In this document: positions 1 to 8,728 of the stretch, one piece after another
Numbering within the stretch: the first letter of the stretch is position 1
How the letters are laid out: each line of letters begins with the position of its first letter
Assembly: GCA_023257525.1 (NCBI GenBank)
Contig: JALRCB010000012.1
Location: 1 to 17,381, forward strand
Length of the DNA: 17,381 bases
From: Candidatus Nanopelagicales bacterium
GTDB taxonomy: Bacteria; Actinomycetota; Actinomycetes; S36-B12; UBA5976
Direction of reading: 5' to 3'
Made by a program: the position numbers and the translations under genes
Notes under the pieces: generated by a model
Database searches by the model: none
What the model was told of the DNA's origin: nothing
What the model saw: only the letters and a program-made list of their open reading frames with translations

Positions 1-573
1 TCCGGTTTCCCTCTGTAGGCGCTTCAATTCCACTTGCATGCCACGGCGAAGTTTTAAGTCAAGAGCGGAAAGCGGTTCATCAAGTAAGAGGACCTTTGGC
101 TTCTTTGCCAAGGCTCGGGCAAGAGCAACACGTTGTTGCTGGCCACCTGAAAGCTGCGATGGCATTCTCTTGTCATAACCTGCAAGTTGAACTTGCTCAA
201 GTGCTTCGTTGACTCGCTTTGTAACTTCGTCCTTGTCGACATTTTCCATTTCCAAACCAAATGCGATGTTTTCGCCGACGGTCATATGTGGAAACAGAGC
301 ATATGACTGGAATACGGTATTTACTGGGCGGTCATAAGGAGGCTTATCGTCGATGCGCTCGCCCTGCAAAATGATTTCGCCACTATCTGGATACTCCAGA
401 CCTGCAATACTTCGAAGCAAAGTTGTTTTTCCACAACCAGAAGGACCTAGCAAGATAAAGAATTCACCACTAGCAATATCCAGGGTCACGTCATCAAGTG
501 CGCGAACTTCGCCACCTTCAGGAGTTTGGAAAACCTTTGTAATGTTGCGAATCTCTAGATACTTCTCGCTCAA
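1..573 (-). CDS. Polyamine-type ABC transporter ATP-binding protein (PotA-like), partial
   Basis: This is the N-terminal 191 codons of an ABC importer ATPase; the C-terminus lies off the left edge. It would energise uptake of a small solute at the inner face of the membrane. Walker A (GPSGCGKTT), the Q-loop (VFQSYALFPHMTV), the signature LSGGQQQR and Walker B (VLLLDEPLSALD) are all visible in order. The segment YDRPVNTVFQSYALFPHMTV is typical of the PotA/spermidine-putrescine group, but other MOI/CUT1-like importers share it, so the substrate is not certain. No ATG fits. I chose the TTG at 571-573 because translation from it gives the usual family start (SEKYLEIRNITKVF), and an AGG lies 5 nt upstream. 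It lies 126 bp downstream of the flavoprotein gene and has its own palindromic site upstream, so it probably starts a separate transport operon continuing leftwards. Confidence 0.88.
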   Translation of the reverse strand, partial: MSEKYLEIRNITKVFQTPEGGEVRALDDVTLDIASGEFFILLGPSGCGKTTLLRSIAGLEYPDSGEIILQGERIDDKPPYDRPVNTVFQSYALFPHMTVGENIAFGLEMENVDKDEVTKRVNEALEQVQLAGYDKRMPSQLSGGQQQRVALARALAKKPKVLLLDEPLSALDLKLRRGMQVELKRLQRETG

Positions 574-598
574 AGTTGCCTACTTTCAAGTGTTGCGA

Positions 599-620
599 TT
601 TCGCGCGAAACGGGTTTCGC
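599..620 (-). promoter_or_regulatory. Overlapping palindromes upstream of the potA-like gene (candidate operator)
   Basis: Two symmetric elements share a half-site. TTTCGCGCGAAA (599-610) is a perfect 12-bp palindrome. GCGAAAC-GG-GTTTCGC (605-620) is a perfect 7-bp inverted repeat with a 2-bp spacer. The pair sits 25-46 nt upstream of the TTG start of the minus-strand ABC ATPase gene. That is where a repressor site overlapping the transcription start or 5' leader would be expected. No regulator gene is in view, and I could not identify a convincing -35/-10 pair next to it. The function is inferred from symmetry and position only. Confidence 0.4.
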
Positions 621-699
621 AAGTGAAACTTACAACGAAATCACAATGAATAATGGCAATTTGCCCAATGTCACAGTTTGCTAACACTCAAAAAGGCAT

Positions 700-1944
700 T
701 TAAAGACGGGGTCTGGCTGGGGAAAATTTCAAGACATCACGAGAAACTGGGCGTCCAGCAACTAAATCGGACACAAACTTTCCGGTGCCTGGCCCCATCA
801 TTAGGCCCAGCATGCCGTGGCCAGTAGCAGCAATCACACGAGGAGCCTTGGGAAGCGCACCTATATATGGCATGCCATCTGGACTGGCCGGACGCAAGCC
901 AGCTAGTTCATTCTTAACTTCGAGTCGCCCAGGAAGGTTAAGCACTTGCCTTGCGGTGGAGATTAGTTTGTCACTTGCTCTGGAATTCACGGACATGTCG
1001 GACTTTGAAGTCAACGTAAATCCAGTACTCATGCGCAGGCCCCAATCCAGTGGATTAGTTGCGATTCGTTGGTCCGCCAACATTAAGGTGCGGGTTGGCT
1101 TTTCGATTACCTCGGGTAACGTAACCGATTGTCCTTTTGCTGGCATGATCGGAAGGTTTTCACCAAGCGTCTTGGCAAGGTCACGAGACCAAACACCTGC
1201 CGCCAAAACTACATAGTCACTTATCCAAGAGTCAGTTGTAGTTACCACGGTGACATTTCGGCTAGTTGACGACATTCCAGTTACTTTTTCGCTACGGAAT
1301 GTCACGCCGATTGCTTCACAGTTGCGTCGGTAGACCTCTACGAGTTTTCCAGGGTCTAAGCCAAAGTCATCACTAAATTCTACGATCGCTTTAACTGAGT
1401 CCTTAAGTATTGGTTCACTTTCTAAACTAACTTTTAAGTCAAGTTGCTTTGCATTTACACCATAACGATTTACTAGGTCCACCTCGTGCTCCGCGTCTGC
1501 TTCCGCGTTATCTGATGTGTAGACATACCATTGCGGCAAATTAGTGCGCGTTAAGTCAGTGGTCTCTGTTAAACCTTCAATGATGTTAATGCTGGTATCA
1601 AGAAGTTCCTTTAGTGCAGGGGCGCAATGATCGACGTGCGCATCAGTGCAAGAGCGAGCAAATTTAAGAGTCCATGGTGCAAGAAGGGGACCCGCACCCG
1701 GTGTCATTGCAAATGCGCCGGTGCGTCCAATTAGATTTTTGAATCCAGTTTGCACCATTCCAGGAGCCGCAAACGGAATTACGTGACTGGGACTAATCCA
1801 ACCTGCGTTAGCAAGTGATGTGCCGAAACTTGATCCACCAGTTTCAACCACGATTACTGAAGCGCCGTCTTTTGCTAATTCCCAGGCGCAGGCGAGGCCA
1901 ACGATTCCGCCGCCAATTACTGTGACATTGTTTTGTGAACTCAT
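700..1944 (-). CDS. FAD-dependent D-amino acid dehydrogenase-like oxidoreductase (DadA family)
   Basis: This 414-residue flavoprotein is of the DAO/DadA type, which oxidises the C-alpha of D-amino acids, glycine or related secondary amines to the keto acid and ammonia. An N-terminal dinucleotide-binding motif, VIGGGIVGLACAWELA (about residues 9-24), is followed by an acidic strand end (VVETG). The C-terminal FAD-contact block (GLRPASPDGMPYIG, then GHG at about 375 and GPGTGKF) matches the family. No signal peptide or membrane segment is seen, so it is cytoplasmic or peripheral. The length is normal (about 410-430). The ATG start has AGG 8 nt upstream. It lies 43 bp after the C45 hydrolase and is the last gene of the minus-strand catabolic run. 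An amine liberated by the upstream hydrolases could be its substrate, but this is inference; the exact amine or amino acid cannot be read from the sequence. Confidence 0.85.
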   Translation of the reverse strand: MSSQNNVTVIGGGIVGLACAWELAKDGASVIVVETGGSSFGTSLANAGWISPSHVIPFAAPGMVQTGFKNLIGRTGAFAMTPGAGPLLAPWTLKFARSCTDAHVDHCAPALKELLDTSINIIEGLTETTDLTRTNLPQWYVYTSDNAEADAEHEVDLVNRYGVNAKQLDLKVSLESEPILKDSVKAIVEFSDDFGLDPGKLVEVYRRNCEAIGVTFRSEKVTGMSSTSRNVTVVTTTDSWISDYVVLAAGVWSRDLAKTLGENLPIMPAKGQSVTLPEVIEKPTRTLMLADQRIATNPLDWGLRMSTGFTLTSKSDMSVNSRASDKLISTARQVLNLPGRLEVKNELAGLRPASPDGMPYIGALPKAPRVIAATGHGMLGLMMGPGTGKFVSDLVAGRPVSRDVLKFSPARPRL

Positions 1945-1987
1945 GACCCTAGCCTAGGGACTTTACGAGTTGGGCACACGTGCAGAC

Positions 1988-2986
1988 TTAGATAAATTCA
2001 ACTTCTTCAAAAGCGCCACCATATGCTGGGGCGGCATTAACCCAAACTTGCTTAGCACCGGAATCGCCAACCAGACCCATGAATGAGTACATGTCTTCGC
2101 GCCAACGGCCAAGGGTGATACAAACTCCAGAATCTTTATCGAGCAATAGATTCTTTATATCTTCGGCTGTATTTAGTCGCTCGCGGTTATCTTCGACCGC
2201 TGCCATGCGGGCGTAAGAGCCTTCCGACCCGGTGTATTCCCGAGTGAAGGCATGGTTGGTGTGCCCAGATACTTCTGCATGAGTTGGCACATCAATCACT
2301 TTGTCCGCGGCCGCTTCAACCATAAACAAATCGTTGCTATCTAATACGGTGTAGTTTTGCCCAACGGCATGTGGGATCTCGCGGATATAGGCAATCGCAT
2401 CTGCAGCGGTTGGCTGGTGCAAGGCACCACGAGTCACAAAATCAACAGGCATTCCAGTCATGTTCGTTGCAAGGTCGAGCGCGTTAACCACAACGACGAC
2501 ACCATTGGAATTCATTCCCATCGTGGCAAGTGAACCTGGATAAGTTGCGGCAATCACACCTAAACCTGACTTGTCCTTAACTCGCAAAACGGTTTGCAGG
2601 CCATTGGTCCAATCTGGCAAGTCCATGTTTTGTCCAGCAGCTCGCGAATTTTCACGAGTTATGGCGATCGCAGTGCAGCCCATGCCACCAGTTAGCGCCC
2701 AAGACTCATCCAACATTGAAAGCGCAGCTACTTGGTACCAGGGCATGTTGGCAGCTTCAGCCATTGCTTCTAATTCTGCAACTAAGTCTGGGCAATAACG
2801 CTCGGCAGTTTCCCAACCGCCTACTTCAGTTAAGCGCTGCGCCAAATCTTCAGCGTCGACATCGTTCTTGCTGAAGTGAAGTACCCATCTATTCCAAGCG
2901 GTTTCAAGAAGATCTGAAAGTTGCTCACCAAGTTGCGCGCCACGTTCTGCGCCCGACCCAGATGCAGTGACTAGGTTTAACGCCAT
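1988..2986 (-). CDS. C45-type Ntn hydrolase / acyltransferase (penicillin acyltransferase AAT family)
   Basis: This 332-residue protein resembles the C45 peptidase/AAT family. These are self-cleaving N-terminal nucleophile enzymes that hydrolyse or transfer acyl groups at amide bonds. The key motif is GGMGCTAIAI. Cys104 is the predicted nucleophile, exposed by autocleavage at Gly103-Cys104, the same place as Cys103 in the fungal enzyme. GQNMDLPDW just downstream is the conserved Asn-Met-Asp segment. A GTG-ATG pair occurs at the start; I chose the ATG at 2984-2986 because AGGAG lies 6 nt upstream of it (only 3 nt before the GTG). That Shine-Dalgarno overlaps the TAG stop of the urease alpha-like gene, implying translational coupling. 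The substrate is unknown; an N-acylated amine or beta-amino compound is plausible given the other amidases nearby. Confidence 0.82.
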   Translation of the reverse strand: MALNLVTASGSGAERGAQLGEQLSDLLETAWNRWVLHFSKNDVDAEDLAQRLTEVGGWETAERYCPDLVAELEAMAEAANMPWYQVAALSMLDESWALTGGMGCTAIAITRENSRAAGQNMDLPDWTNGLQTVLRVKDKSGLGVIAATYPGSLATMGMNSNGVVVVVNALDLATNMTGMPVDFVTRGALHQPTAADAIAYIREIPHAVGQNYTVLDSNDLFMVEAAADKVIDVPTHAEVSGHTNHAFTREYTGSEGSYARMAAVEDNRERLNTAEDIKNLLLDKDSGVCITLGRWREDMYSFMGLVGDSGAKQVWVNAAPAYGGAFEEVEFI

Positions 2987-2995
2987 CACAAACTC

Positions 2996-4687
2996 CTAAA
3001 GCAAAAATGTGCGGGTGAGCGTCGCTGCGTTTTGGGGGTCACTCGTAATGTGCTGACCATTGAACGTTACGACATTTCCGGTGTGATCAACATGGATTTC
3101 GCCAAGAATTCCGTGCCGAATCATGTCTGAACTTCGAATGGTTCTGGTGTTCTTCACTGGAACACTTTGCCGGCGAGACAACGAAATATCTGAATTGCTG
3201 TTGGTGAAGTGGACGCCTAGATCTTCAGCGGTAACCCCAAAAGCTCCAAATTGTGGACCAATTAGCAGCGGCTGCGCATTTGAAACGGTTGCACCTGGGT
3301 CACCAACTACCCCCCAAGCTGGCAGACCATTTTTTATGATCATGTTTGGCTTTGAAGCAAAGGTTGAATATGGCCAAAGCACAATGTCTGCCATCAGACC
3401 GATTTGTAGAGAACCAATCTCATGAGATAGGCCATGTACTAGAGCGGGGTTGGTTGTAATTTTTGCAACGTGCATTAAGACTCGGTCGTTGTTGATTGCA
3501 ACATCACCAGCAGCGACGGAACCATCGAGTATCGCGTGATCCGCAAACATACTTGCCATTGCAAAAGTCTTACGCCAAGTATCATCAACTCGGCCCATGC
3601 CCAGAGCATCAGAAGAAGTAACTGGAATTACACCCATATCGTGCAGACGGTTCTCTGCTGCCATAGTTGCGTTGCGAACTCGATTACGAGCCATTTGAAC
3701 GTCGCTTGGTAATTCTGGATTCATGCCGTGTGCAGAAATAATCATTGCCACGTGTTCATCCGCAGCATTGACACCATAGGCAAGCGTTGGATTTGTAGAA
3801 GATGCCAAAATGTTTTCGCGCCCGGCCATGGTCAATACATCAGGGGAGTGACCACCACCACATCCTTCAACATGGAAAGCATGAACTGCCCGACCATCAA
3901 CTACGTCAATAGTGTCAGCGACGCTGAGCATCTCATTTAATCCATCGGTGTGTAGTGCGACTGCGACATCAAATTCATCAGCGAAAGTTAACGTGGTATC
4001 AATCGTGCGGGGATGAGCTCCGGTATCTTCGTGAATTTTGAATCCGCAAACTCCACCGGCAAGGGCCTCTTCAAGTGGCGCTCTAGTGGATCCAGCTGCG
4101 CGACCCAAGATGCCAACATTTAATGGCCAAGCACCATACATATTGTGTGCCTGCTCAAGTGCCCATTTTGAACTAACTCCCACACCCCAAAACGGGCCGA
4201 ATTCTTGGGCAATAATTGTGGTTACACCGCTGGCAAGCGCTGCATCACAAACTCGTGGTGACATGGCATGAACATGAGTATCGATACCACCGGCGGTTGC
4301 GATTAAACCTTCGCCGGGAATCACGATAGAGCCACTGCCAATGATTACATCGACGTTATCCATAGTGTCCGGATTTCCAGCTCTGCCGATAGCGCTAATT
4401 CGCCCACCGCGAATTCCAATTGAACTAATTCGGATACCTTGAATTGCGTCTATGATCAGAACGTTTGTGATTACAACGTCACAAGATTCGCTACTTGGTA
4501 CTGATCGCATTCCAATGCCATCACGCATGTTCTTGCCAAAACCAATTTGAACTTCATTTCCAAGTTCCCGATCATCTGCTTCAACCCGAACTACAAGTTG
4601 GGTATCGCCTAGGCGAACAAAGTCTCCTTTACGAGCGCCATGAATTGCAATGTCTTGTTGGCTATCGGCTAACTCTTGGCTGTTCAT
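2996..4687 (-). CDS. ureC: Urease subunit alpha-like protein (UreC family, divergent)
   Basis: This 563-residue protein matches the nickel amidohydrolase subunit of urease, which splits urea to ammonia and carbamate. The N-terminal urease-alpha domain (about 5-130) precedes the barrel. All metal ligands of the Klebsiella enzyme are present: HVH (138/140), the carbamylated Lys in FKIHED (217), His246 (ALHTD), His272 (AFHVE) and Asp360 (TSSD). His219, Asp221, His320 and Arg336 are also kept. It differs from canonical ureases in the mobile flap, where the usual Cys-His-His reads Ala-His-Gly. The stretch after the HxH motif (residues about 141-180, AMSPRV, then EFGPFWGVG) also diverges and is about four residues shorter. 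The start overlaps the gamma-beta gene by ATGA. No ureDEFG accessory gene is in the window. It may be a real urease or an enzyme for another ureido compound; the comparison is from memory of the Klebsiella sequence. Confidence 0.85.
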   Translation of the reverse strand: MNSQELADSQQDIAIHGARKGDFVRLGDTQLVVRVEADDRELGNEVQIGFGKNMRDGIGMRSVPSSESCDVVITNVLIIDAIQGIRISSIGIRGGRISAIGRAGNPDTMDNVDVIIGSGSIVIPGEGLIATAGGIDTHVHAMSPRVCDAALASGVTTIIAQEFGPFWGVGVSSKWALEQAHNMYGAWPLNVGILGRAAGSTRAPLEEALAGGVCGFKIHEDTGAHPRTIDTTLTFADEFDVAVALHTDGLNEMLSVADTIDVVDGRAVHAFHVEGCGGGHSPDVLTMAGRENILASSTNPTLAYGVNAADEHVAMIISAHGMNPELPSDVQMARNRVRNATMAAENRLHDMGVIPVTSSDALGMGRVDDTWRKTFAMASMFADHAILDGSVAAGDVAINNDRVLMHVAKITTNPALVHGLSHEIGSLQIGLMADIVLWPYSTFASKPNMIIKNGLPAWGVVGDPGATVSNAQPLLIGPQFGAFGVTAEDLGVHFTNSNSDISLSRRQSVPVKNTRTIRSSDMIRHGILGEIHVDHTGNVVTFNGQHITSDPQNAATLTRTFLL

Positions 4688-5361
4688 GATTCAAATCCCA
4701 AATATCCGAGCGAGCGAGCTTTTAATATTGCATTTTCTTTTGCCCCAGGAGCATCTAATGAACCATCCACTAATCCGGCGAAACCAATCAAGATTCGATT
4801 ACCAGAAATCGGAACGAGGTTCACTGAAACTTCCACACCTGGTGGGAAGTCAACATGCTCGCCAGCTGGAATTTGCAGATGTCTACCATATGTTGCAACC
4901 CGATCAAACTGAAGTTTTGGATTAGATTCAAAGAAATGCATGTGTGTTGTCACCGAAATTTGGATTTCAGATTTGTTAACGACAACTACAGAGTTCACGT
5001 CTGGATTTGGAAGGCTTGCGATTGGCTCAAGGCGAGTTACTTTTCCTGGCAAATCCTGATCTGTTGATTCAAAATCAACCACAACAAGCCTGCGACCGTC
5101 AGAAAAAACTGCCTCAACTGCGATTCCACTTAATAGTGGTCCAACACCTGGCAATAAGTCAGCGTCGGTAACGGCATTGATTCCAGCTTGCAGGGCTTCC
5201 GAGTGGCTAGCGCCATCTCGCGCAGATTCGATAACTGCATGGGAAATCAATGCGACGGCCTCAGGCTTGTTTAGTTTCACGCCTCGCGCTCTGCGAGATT
5301 GCGCAAGCTGGGCCACATTAAAGATCAAGAGTCGATCGAGTTCCGAAGGCGTTAATTCCAC
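4684..5361 (-). CDS. ureAB: Fused urease gamma-beta subunit (UreA-UreB fusion)
   Basis: This 225-residue protein joins the two small urease subunits in one chain. Residues about 1-98 are the gamma subunit (MELTPSELDRLLIF, ARGVKLNKPEAVALIS, and IAVEAVFSDGRRLV at the end of the domain). Residues about 108-215 are the beta subunit, with the HMHFFESNP motif (His140/His142) and LQIPAGEHVDFPPG. Such fusions are known, for example in Helicobacter UreA. The proteins are structural partners of the alpha subunit, which follows with a 4-bp ATGA overlap, so the two should be made together. The start codon is GTG (5359-5361), with AGG 8 nt upstream. The linker is short (about 10 residues) and the beta domain is divergent, in line with the divergence of the alpha subunit. 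Confidence 0.9.
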   Translation of the reverse strand: MELTPSELDRLLIFNVAQLAQSRRARGVKLNKPEAVALISHAVIESARDGASHSEALQAGINAVTDADLLPGVGPLLSGIAVEAVFSDGRRLVVVDFESTDQDLPGKVTRLEPIASLPNPDVNSVVVVNKSEIQISVTTHMHFFESNPKLQFDRVATYGRHLQIPAGEHVDFPPGVEVSVNLVPISGNRILIGFAGLVDGSLDAPGAKENAILKARSLGYLGFES

Positions 5362-5374
5362 GGCTCAAACCTAT

Positions 5375-5388
5375 CCTGACCGATCAGG
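5375..5388 (-). other. Small intergenic hairpin between the amidohydrolase and urease genes
   Basis: CCTGA and TCAGG form a perfect 5-bp stem with a 4-nt loop, in the 33-bp gap between the YtcJ-like stop and the GTG start of the fused urease subunit. No run of T follows on the minus strand, so it is not a convincing intrinsic terminator. It could stabilise the mRNA or modulate translation, since it lies just upstream of the AGG that serves the GTG. It could also be chance. Confidence 0.25.
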
Positions 5389-5394
5389 CAAAAC

Positions 5395-6993
5395 TTATTT
5401 GCCAAAAACCCGAACGCCACCAAGCCAGGTGCCAACGACTTTGGCTTTGCGAACTCGCATTGGTTCCAGTGAATGAATGTCGGTGTCCATCATTACTACG
5501 TCGGCACGTTTGCCAATTGCCAAGTCACCCCAAAGTTCTTCTTCACCAGCCTGAACCGCAGTCCCCATTGTGTAAGCAGTTAGCGCCTCATTAAGAGTCA
5601 GGCGCTCATGTGGCACCCAGCCACCTGGCGGATATTCTTCATCCGTTTGGCGGGTAATTGCGATACCAATTCCCTCCATAGGAACTGGAGAAGTAACTGG
5701 CCAATCCGAACCAAATGAAATCTTGGTACCACTGTGCAGCAGAGTTGCCATTGGATATTGGCGATCCGCGCGCTCTTGCCCAAGTCTTGGAATAGTCAGC
5801 ACAACTTGTTCATTTGCAAGCTGAGCCCAAAGTGGTTCGAAATTAGCAATTACATCGAGTTCTTTAAATCGAGGAAGGTCTGCGGGATCAATCAACTGGG
5901 AATGAGCGATAACTGGATTAATCAGCTTGCCCCCAACTTTTCGAGCATACTCAAATGCGTCTAGCGCATTTCTAATTCCGGCATCGCCAATCGCATGGAT
6001 GTGTGCTTGAAAACCTCTAGCTACCACCGCAGCTACTGCCTCGAACAATTCTTCGCGACGCCAGTTCGGCATACCTTTGTTTGGGCAGTCGCAATAATCT
6101 TCAAGTACCGCGGCAGTGCCGCCTTCAAGAATTCCATCGGCAAAGAATTTAACGGTGTTACCAGTGAGCAATTCAGGTGCTTCTCGTTTTACACGATCAC
6201 GATTGGTTTCAAATGAATCAATCTTGGTTTTCCAAACACCTTCCGGTTCAGCTAACCAAGCAAGATTTGCACGGAACTTTAAGACTCCAGATTTGGCTGC
6301 CTGAAGCCAACTTTCCATAGTGTCTTCTTCAACCCAGGCATCTTGTGCCCAGGTAACCCCGCAAGATGAAAATGCTGTCGATGCCGCGCGCAGAGCTTGA
6401 TCACGTTGATCCAAAGTTAGTGGTGGCAACAAGTCGTAAACCATTTTCCAAGCACCCCATTCACGAAGGGTGCCCGATGGCGTGCCATCTTCACGCAATG
6501 AAATTTCACCATCGTCTGGTTGAGGTGTGTCTTTGGTGATACCTGCGAGCTCTAGCGCTTTCGTGTTTACCCAAGCAGTGTGGTAATCCATCGCACGTAA
6601 TACAACTGGACGATCAGGAACAATTTCGTCTAGCCACTTGGCGTCAAACTCACCACGTGGCGAAAGGCTTGGGTCATAACCTTCGCCGCGAACCCATGGC
6701 GCATCTGGGTTGGCATCTGCCCAAGTCTTTACTGCCTCGAGTAACTGTTCCAGTTTTTCGGGGCCGCGCACTGGCGCGAACAAAGTTTCAACGCCACCAA
6801 ATACCGGATGAGCATGGCCGTCGCCAAAACCTGGCAACAGGGTTGCACCTTTTAAATCGATTTTTTCATCTGCATTCAAAGCAAGGGCAGCATCACCATG
6901 AGCAACAATAAAGCCGTCAGTAGCGGCAAGCGCATTCGAAGTCTGGGTTTCATTAATCCAGACTTTTCCGTTGTGCCAAACTGTTGTTGTCAT
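5395..6993 (-). CDS. YtcJ-like metal-dependent amidohydrolase (amidohydrolase family 3)
   Basis: This 532-residue enzyme belongs to the amidohydrolase-3 group that includes YtcJ and N-substituted formamide deformylases. These enzymes hydrolyse amide or formamide C-N bonds with one or two bound metals. The HxH metal motif is in GFGDGHAHP (His60/His62). KFFADGILEGGTAAV, HIHAIGDAGIRNALDAFE and, near the C-terminus, SDWPVTSPVPMEGI follow in the standard order. The length is usual for the group, and it has no signal peptide, so it is cytoplasmic. The ATG has GGGGAG 6 nt upstream. It follows the reactivase by 86 bp, one of the widest gaps in the run, so an internal promoter is possible; only a weak TATCAT-type -10 is visible there. 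The substrate cannot be deduced. Formamide or amide cleavage would fit with the acetamidase at the front of the cluster. Confidence 0.85.
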   Translation of the reverse strand: MTTTVWHNGKVWINETQTSNALAATDGFIVAHGDAALALNADEKIDLKGATLLPGFGDGHAHPVFGGVETLFAPVRGPEKLEQLLEAVKTWADANPDAPWVRGEGYDPSLSPRGEFDAKWLDEIVPDRPVVLRAMDYHTAWVNTKALELAGITKDTPQPDDGEISLREDGTPSGTLREWGAWKMVYDLLPPLTLDQRDQALRAASTAFSSCGVTWAQDAWVEEDTMESWLQAAKSGVLKFRANLAWLAEPEGVWKTKIDSFETNRDRVKREAPELLTGNTVKFFADGILEGGTAAVLEDYCDCPNKGMPNWRREELFEAVAAVVARGFQAHIHAIGDAGIRNALDAFEYARKVGGKLINPVIAHSQLIDPADLPRFKELDVIANFEPLWAQLANEQVVLTIPRLGQERADRQYPMATLLHSGTKISFGSDWPVTSPVPMEGIGIAITRQTDEEYPPGGWVPHERLTLNEALTAYTMGTAVQAGEEELWGDLAIGKRADVVMMDTDIHSLEPMRVRKAKVVGTWLGGVRVFGK

Positions 6994-7079
6994 TATTTCT
7001 CCCCTGCAGAATTACGAAACGTTGTAAATGATACTTTTCCAGATTTTCTTGATTGCGGGGTAGGAAATCCAATACAAAT

Positions 7080-8723
7080 CTAAATCTGAGAAAGTCCGTA
7101 GGCCACGGCATATCTATGACCAAGCTTTCCTGCGACATTTCCTCGGCCAATTCCTTTAACACCAGGAATAGCACCAATCACTGGCAGAAGTTCATCATCG
7201 GCAACAGGTCCGCCAACGACGACAAGGTCCAGATCCTTTGCGGTGCCAGTTTTTGATTCCAGACTCCGAATCAGACGTGCAACATTCTTTCCAATTGCTG
7301 CTTGCTTCAACCCTTGACGCATAATCCGCCATTCGGCAGGCTGCAAGTTCTGTCCGAAAGTAAGAAAGCCTGCCGGACCTGGCGTAACTAATGAGCCCAT
7401 TGCCGAAGCGGGGTATGGGGACGCTTCCGAAACAAAGTTCTTACTGCCGCTTTCCGAGAGCAAAACTTGAGGTGTTTCGAGTCTTTGCGCCGGACCACGT
7501 TTAATCCAGTCAGCGGCACCTCTTGAAGTATCAAGCGCAAAGGCGACTGCGGCGGTCAAAAGCTCACCGGCTCCAGCGGCAGATAACTCAACCTCAGAAA
7601 TCAAATCGATTGTGCCGCCTCCAATGTCAAGGATTGCAGCGCCCGATCCAACACCAGGTGTACTAGTTGCACCTATTCGTGCCGCAAAACTTTCCGACTC
7701 GGCCACAACAACTGGAACCTTAAACATTTCACCGAGGTCCAGATTTGAACTTGAACTGTGTGGTGAAAGTTGCGCTAGCGCTAAGTCTCGAGTGTGTCCC
7801 ACTTGTCGCAAGCCACGATCCGCTAAAACTTTTGTGATGTCAAAAGCCCAAATGTCAGAGGTGTTAATTGGCTCGGTAATCGCAACCCTAGAAACATCGC
7901 CGATTAGGGAATTTTCAATTTTGGCAATTGCTTCAAACAGCTCAGTCGTTGTGCCATCTGTCCAATCAATAAATCCGTTATTGATTGGGTTTGAGATTTG
8001 AGATTCCGAAAAAAGTCCAATTAACGCAGTTCGTTCATTCTTTACCCATCGCACAATTTCATTCAACGGACTTGCATCCATTTCGGAAAGCTCGAGTGCT
8101 GAACGTAGTGCCCACACATCAGTGGCGATTTTGAGTGAAGAGTTTTGTGGCCTAACTTCAAGAAAAAGTCTCTGCGCCGTTCGCGCGACCTCGGTATCCA
8201 CGCCATCAGCGATAGGAATGTCTACACTTACACGCTTAGCAACCAACACGGCTTCGTCATCGGCGATTACCGCGCCAACTATGTTTGATCCGTTTGCCAA
8301 CTCTCGGTTGATAGCTGCCGCAGCAAACTCGAATCCAACACCACTTGGCACAACTGCGATCAAAGAGACTTCACTCATTGCCGCTTGGGTTATTAACCAG
8401 GGTTGGCCGATTGCCCAGCCATCACCAACAACACTTTGATGAGCTGTCTTTAAGATTTGCAACCGACCAGTATCTGGCAATGGTTCGTGAATGGTTGAAG
8501 TTAAGGTCTCAACTGGTTGCCATGGGGCCACAACAACCTTTTCGATTATGAGCTGGTGTTCGCGCTGCAAACTTTGTAATAGTGAGACCGCTGCTTTGAT
8601 TGAGGCTTCCGAACCCTTCATACCTCGAGTAGGTCTGCGATCCCAGGCGATCGGCTCACTTCCAGAAGCGATCACGATTTCGGTCGTGGAATTACCAATG
8701 TCGATTCCAGCAACAAGTCCCAT
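7080..8723 (-). CDS. Diol/glycerol dehydratase reactivase, large (ATPase) subunit-like
   Basis: This 547-residue protein resembles PduG/DdrA/GdrA, the chaperone-like ATPase that swaps damaged cobalamin out of inactivated diol dehydratase. It has an actin/Hsp70-type fold. Phosphate 1 is GIDIGNSTTE (about 6-15), phosphate 2 is LDIGGGTID (near 365), and the adenosine region is VVVGGPVADDE followed by RGNVAGKLGHRYAVAYGL at the C-terminus. It is about 60 residues shorter than enterobacterial homologues; the shortfall seems spread through the middle. The start lies 5 bp after the small dehydratase subunit, so they are co-transcribed. The partner small subunit (PduH/DdrB) is not seen in the window. 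It may lie elsewhere, or this protein may act alone. Confidence 0.87.
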   Translation of the reverse strand: MGLVAGIDIGNSTTEIVIASGSEPIAWDRRPTRGMKGSEASIKAAVSLLQSLQREHQLIIEKVVVAPWQPVETLTSTIHEPLPDTGRLQILKTAHQSVVGDGWAIGQPWLITQAAMSEVSLIAVVPSGVGFEFAAAAINRELANGSNIVGAVIADDEAVLVAKRVSVDIPIADGVDTEVARTAQRLFLEVRPQNSSLKIATDVWALRSALELSEMDASPLNEIVRWVKNERTALIGLFSESQISNPINNGFIDWTDGTTTELFEAIAKIENSLIGDVSRVAITEPINTSDIWAFDITKVLADRGLRQVGHTRDLALAQLSPHSSSSNLDLGEMFKVPVVVAESESFAARIGATSTPGVGSGAAILDIGGGTIDLISEVELSAAGAGELLTAAVAFALDTSRGAADWIKRGPAQRLETPQVLLSESGSKNFVSEASPYPASAMGSLVTPGPAGFLTFGQNLQPAEWRIMRQGLKQAAIGKNVARLIRSLESKTGTAKDLDLVVVGGPVADDELLPVIGAIPGVKGIGRGNVAGKLGHRYAVAYGLSQI

Positions 8724-8728
8724 ATGAA

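Noticed and set aside
785..1216. Open frame of 143 codons antisense to the flavoprotein gene
   Set aside because: It lies wholly inside the DadA-like gene and shows no domain or ribosome binding site; it is a codon-usage shadow.
7612..8001. Open frame of 129 codons antisense to the reactivase
   Set aside because: The reactivase is supported by ATPase motifs on both sides of this span; the antisense frame has no recognisable feature.
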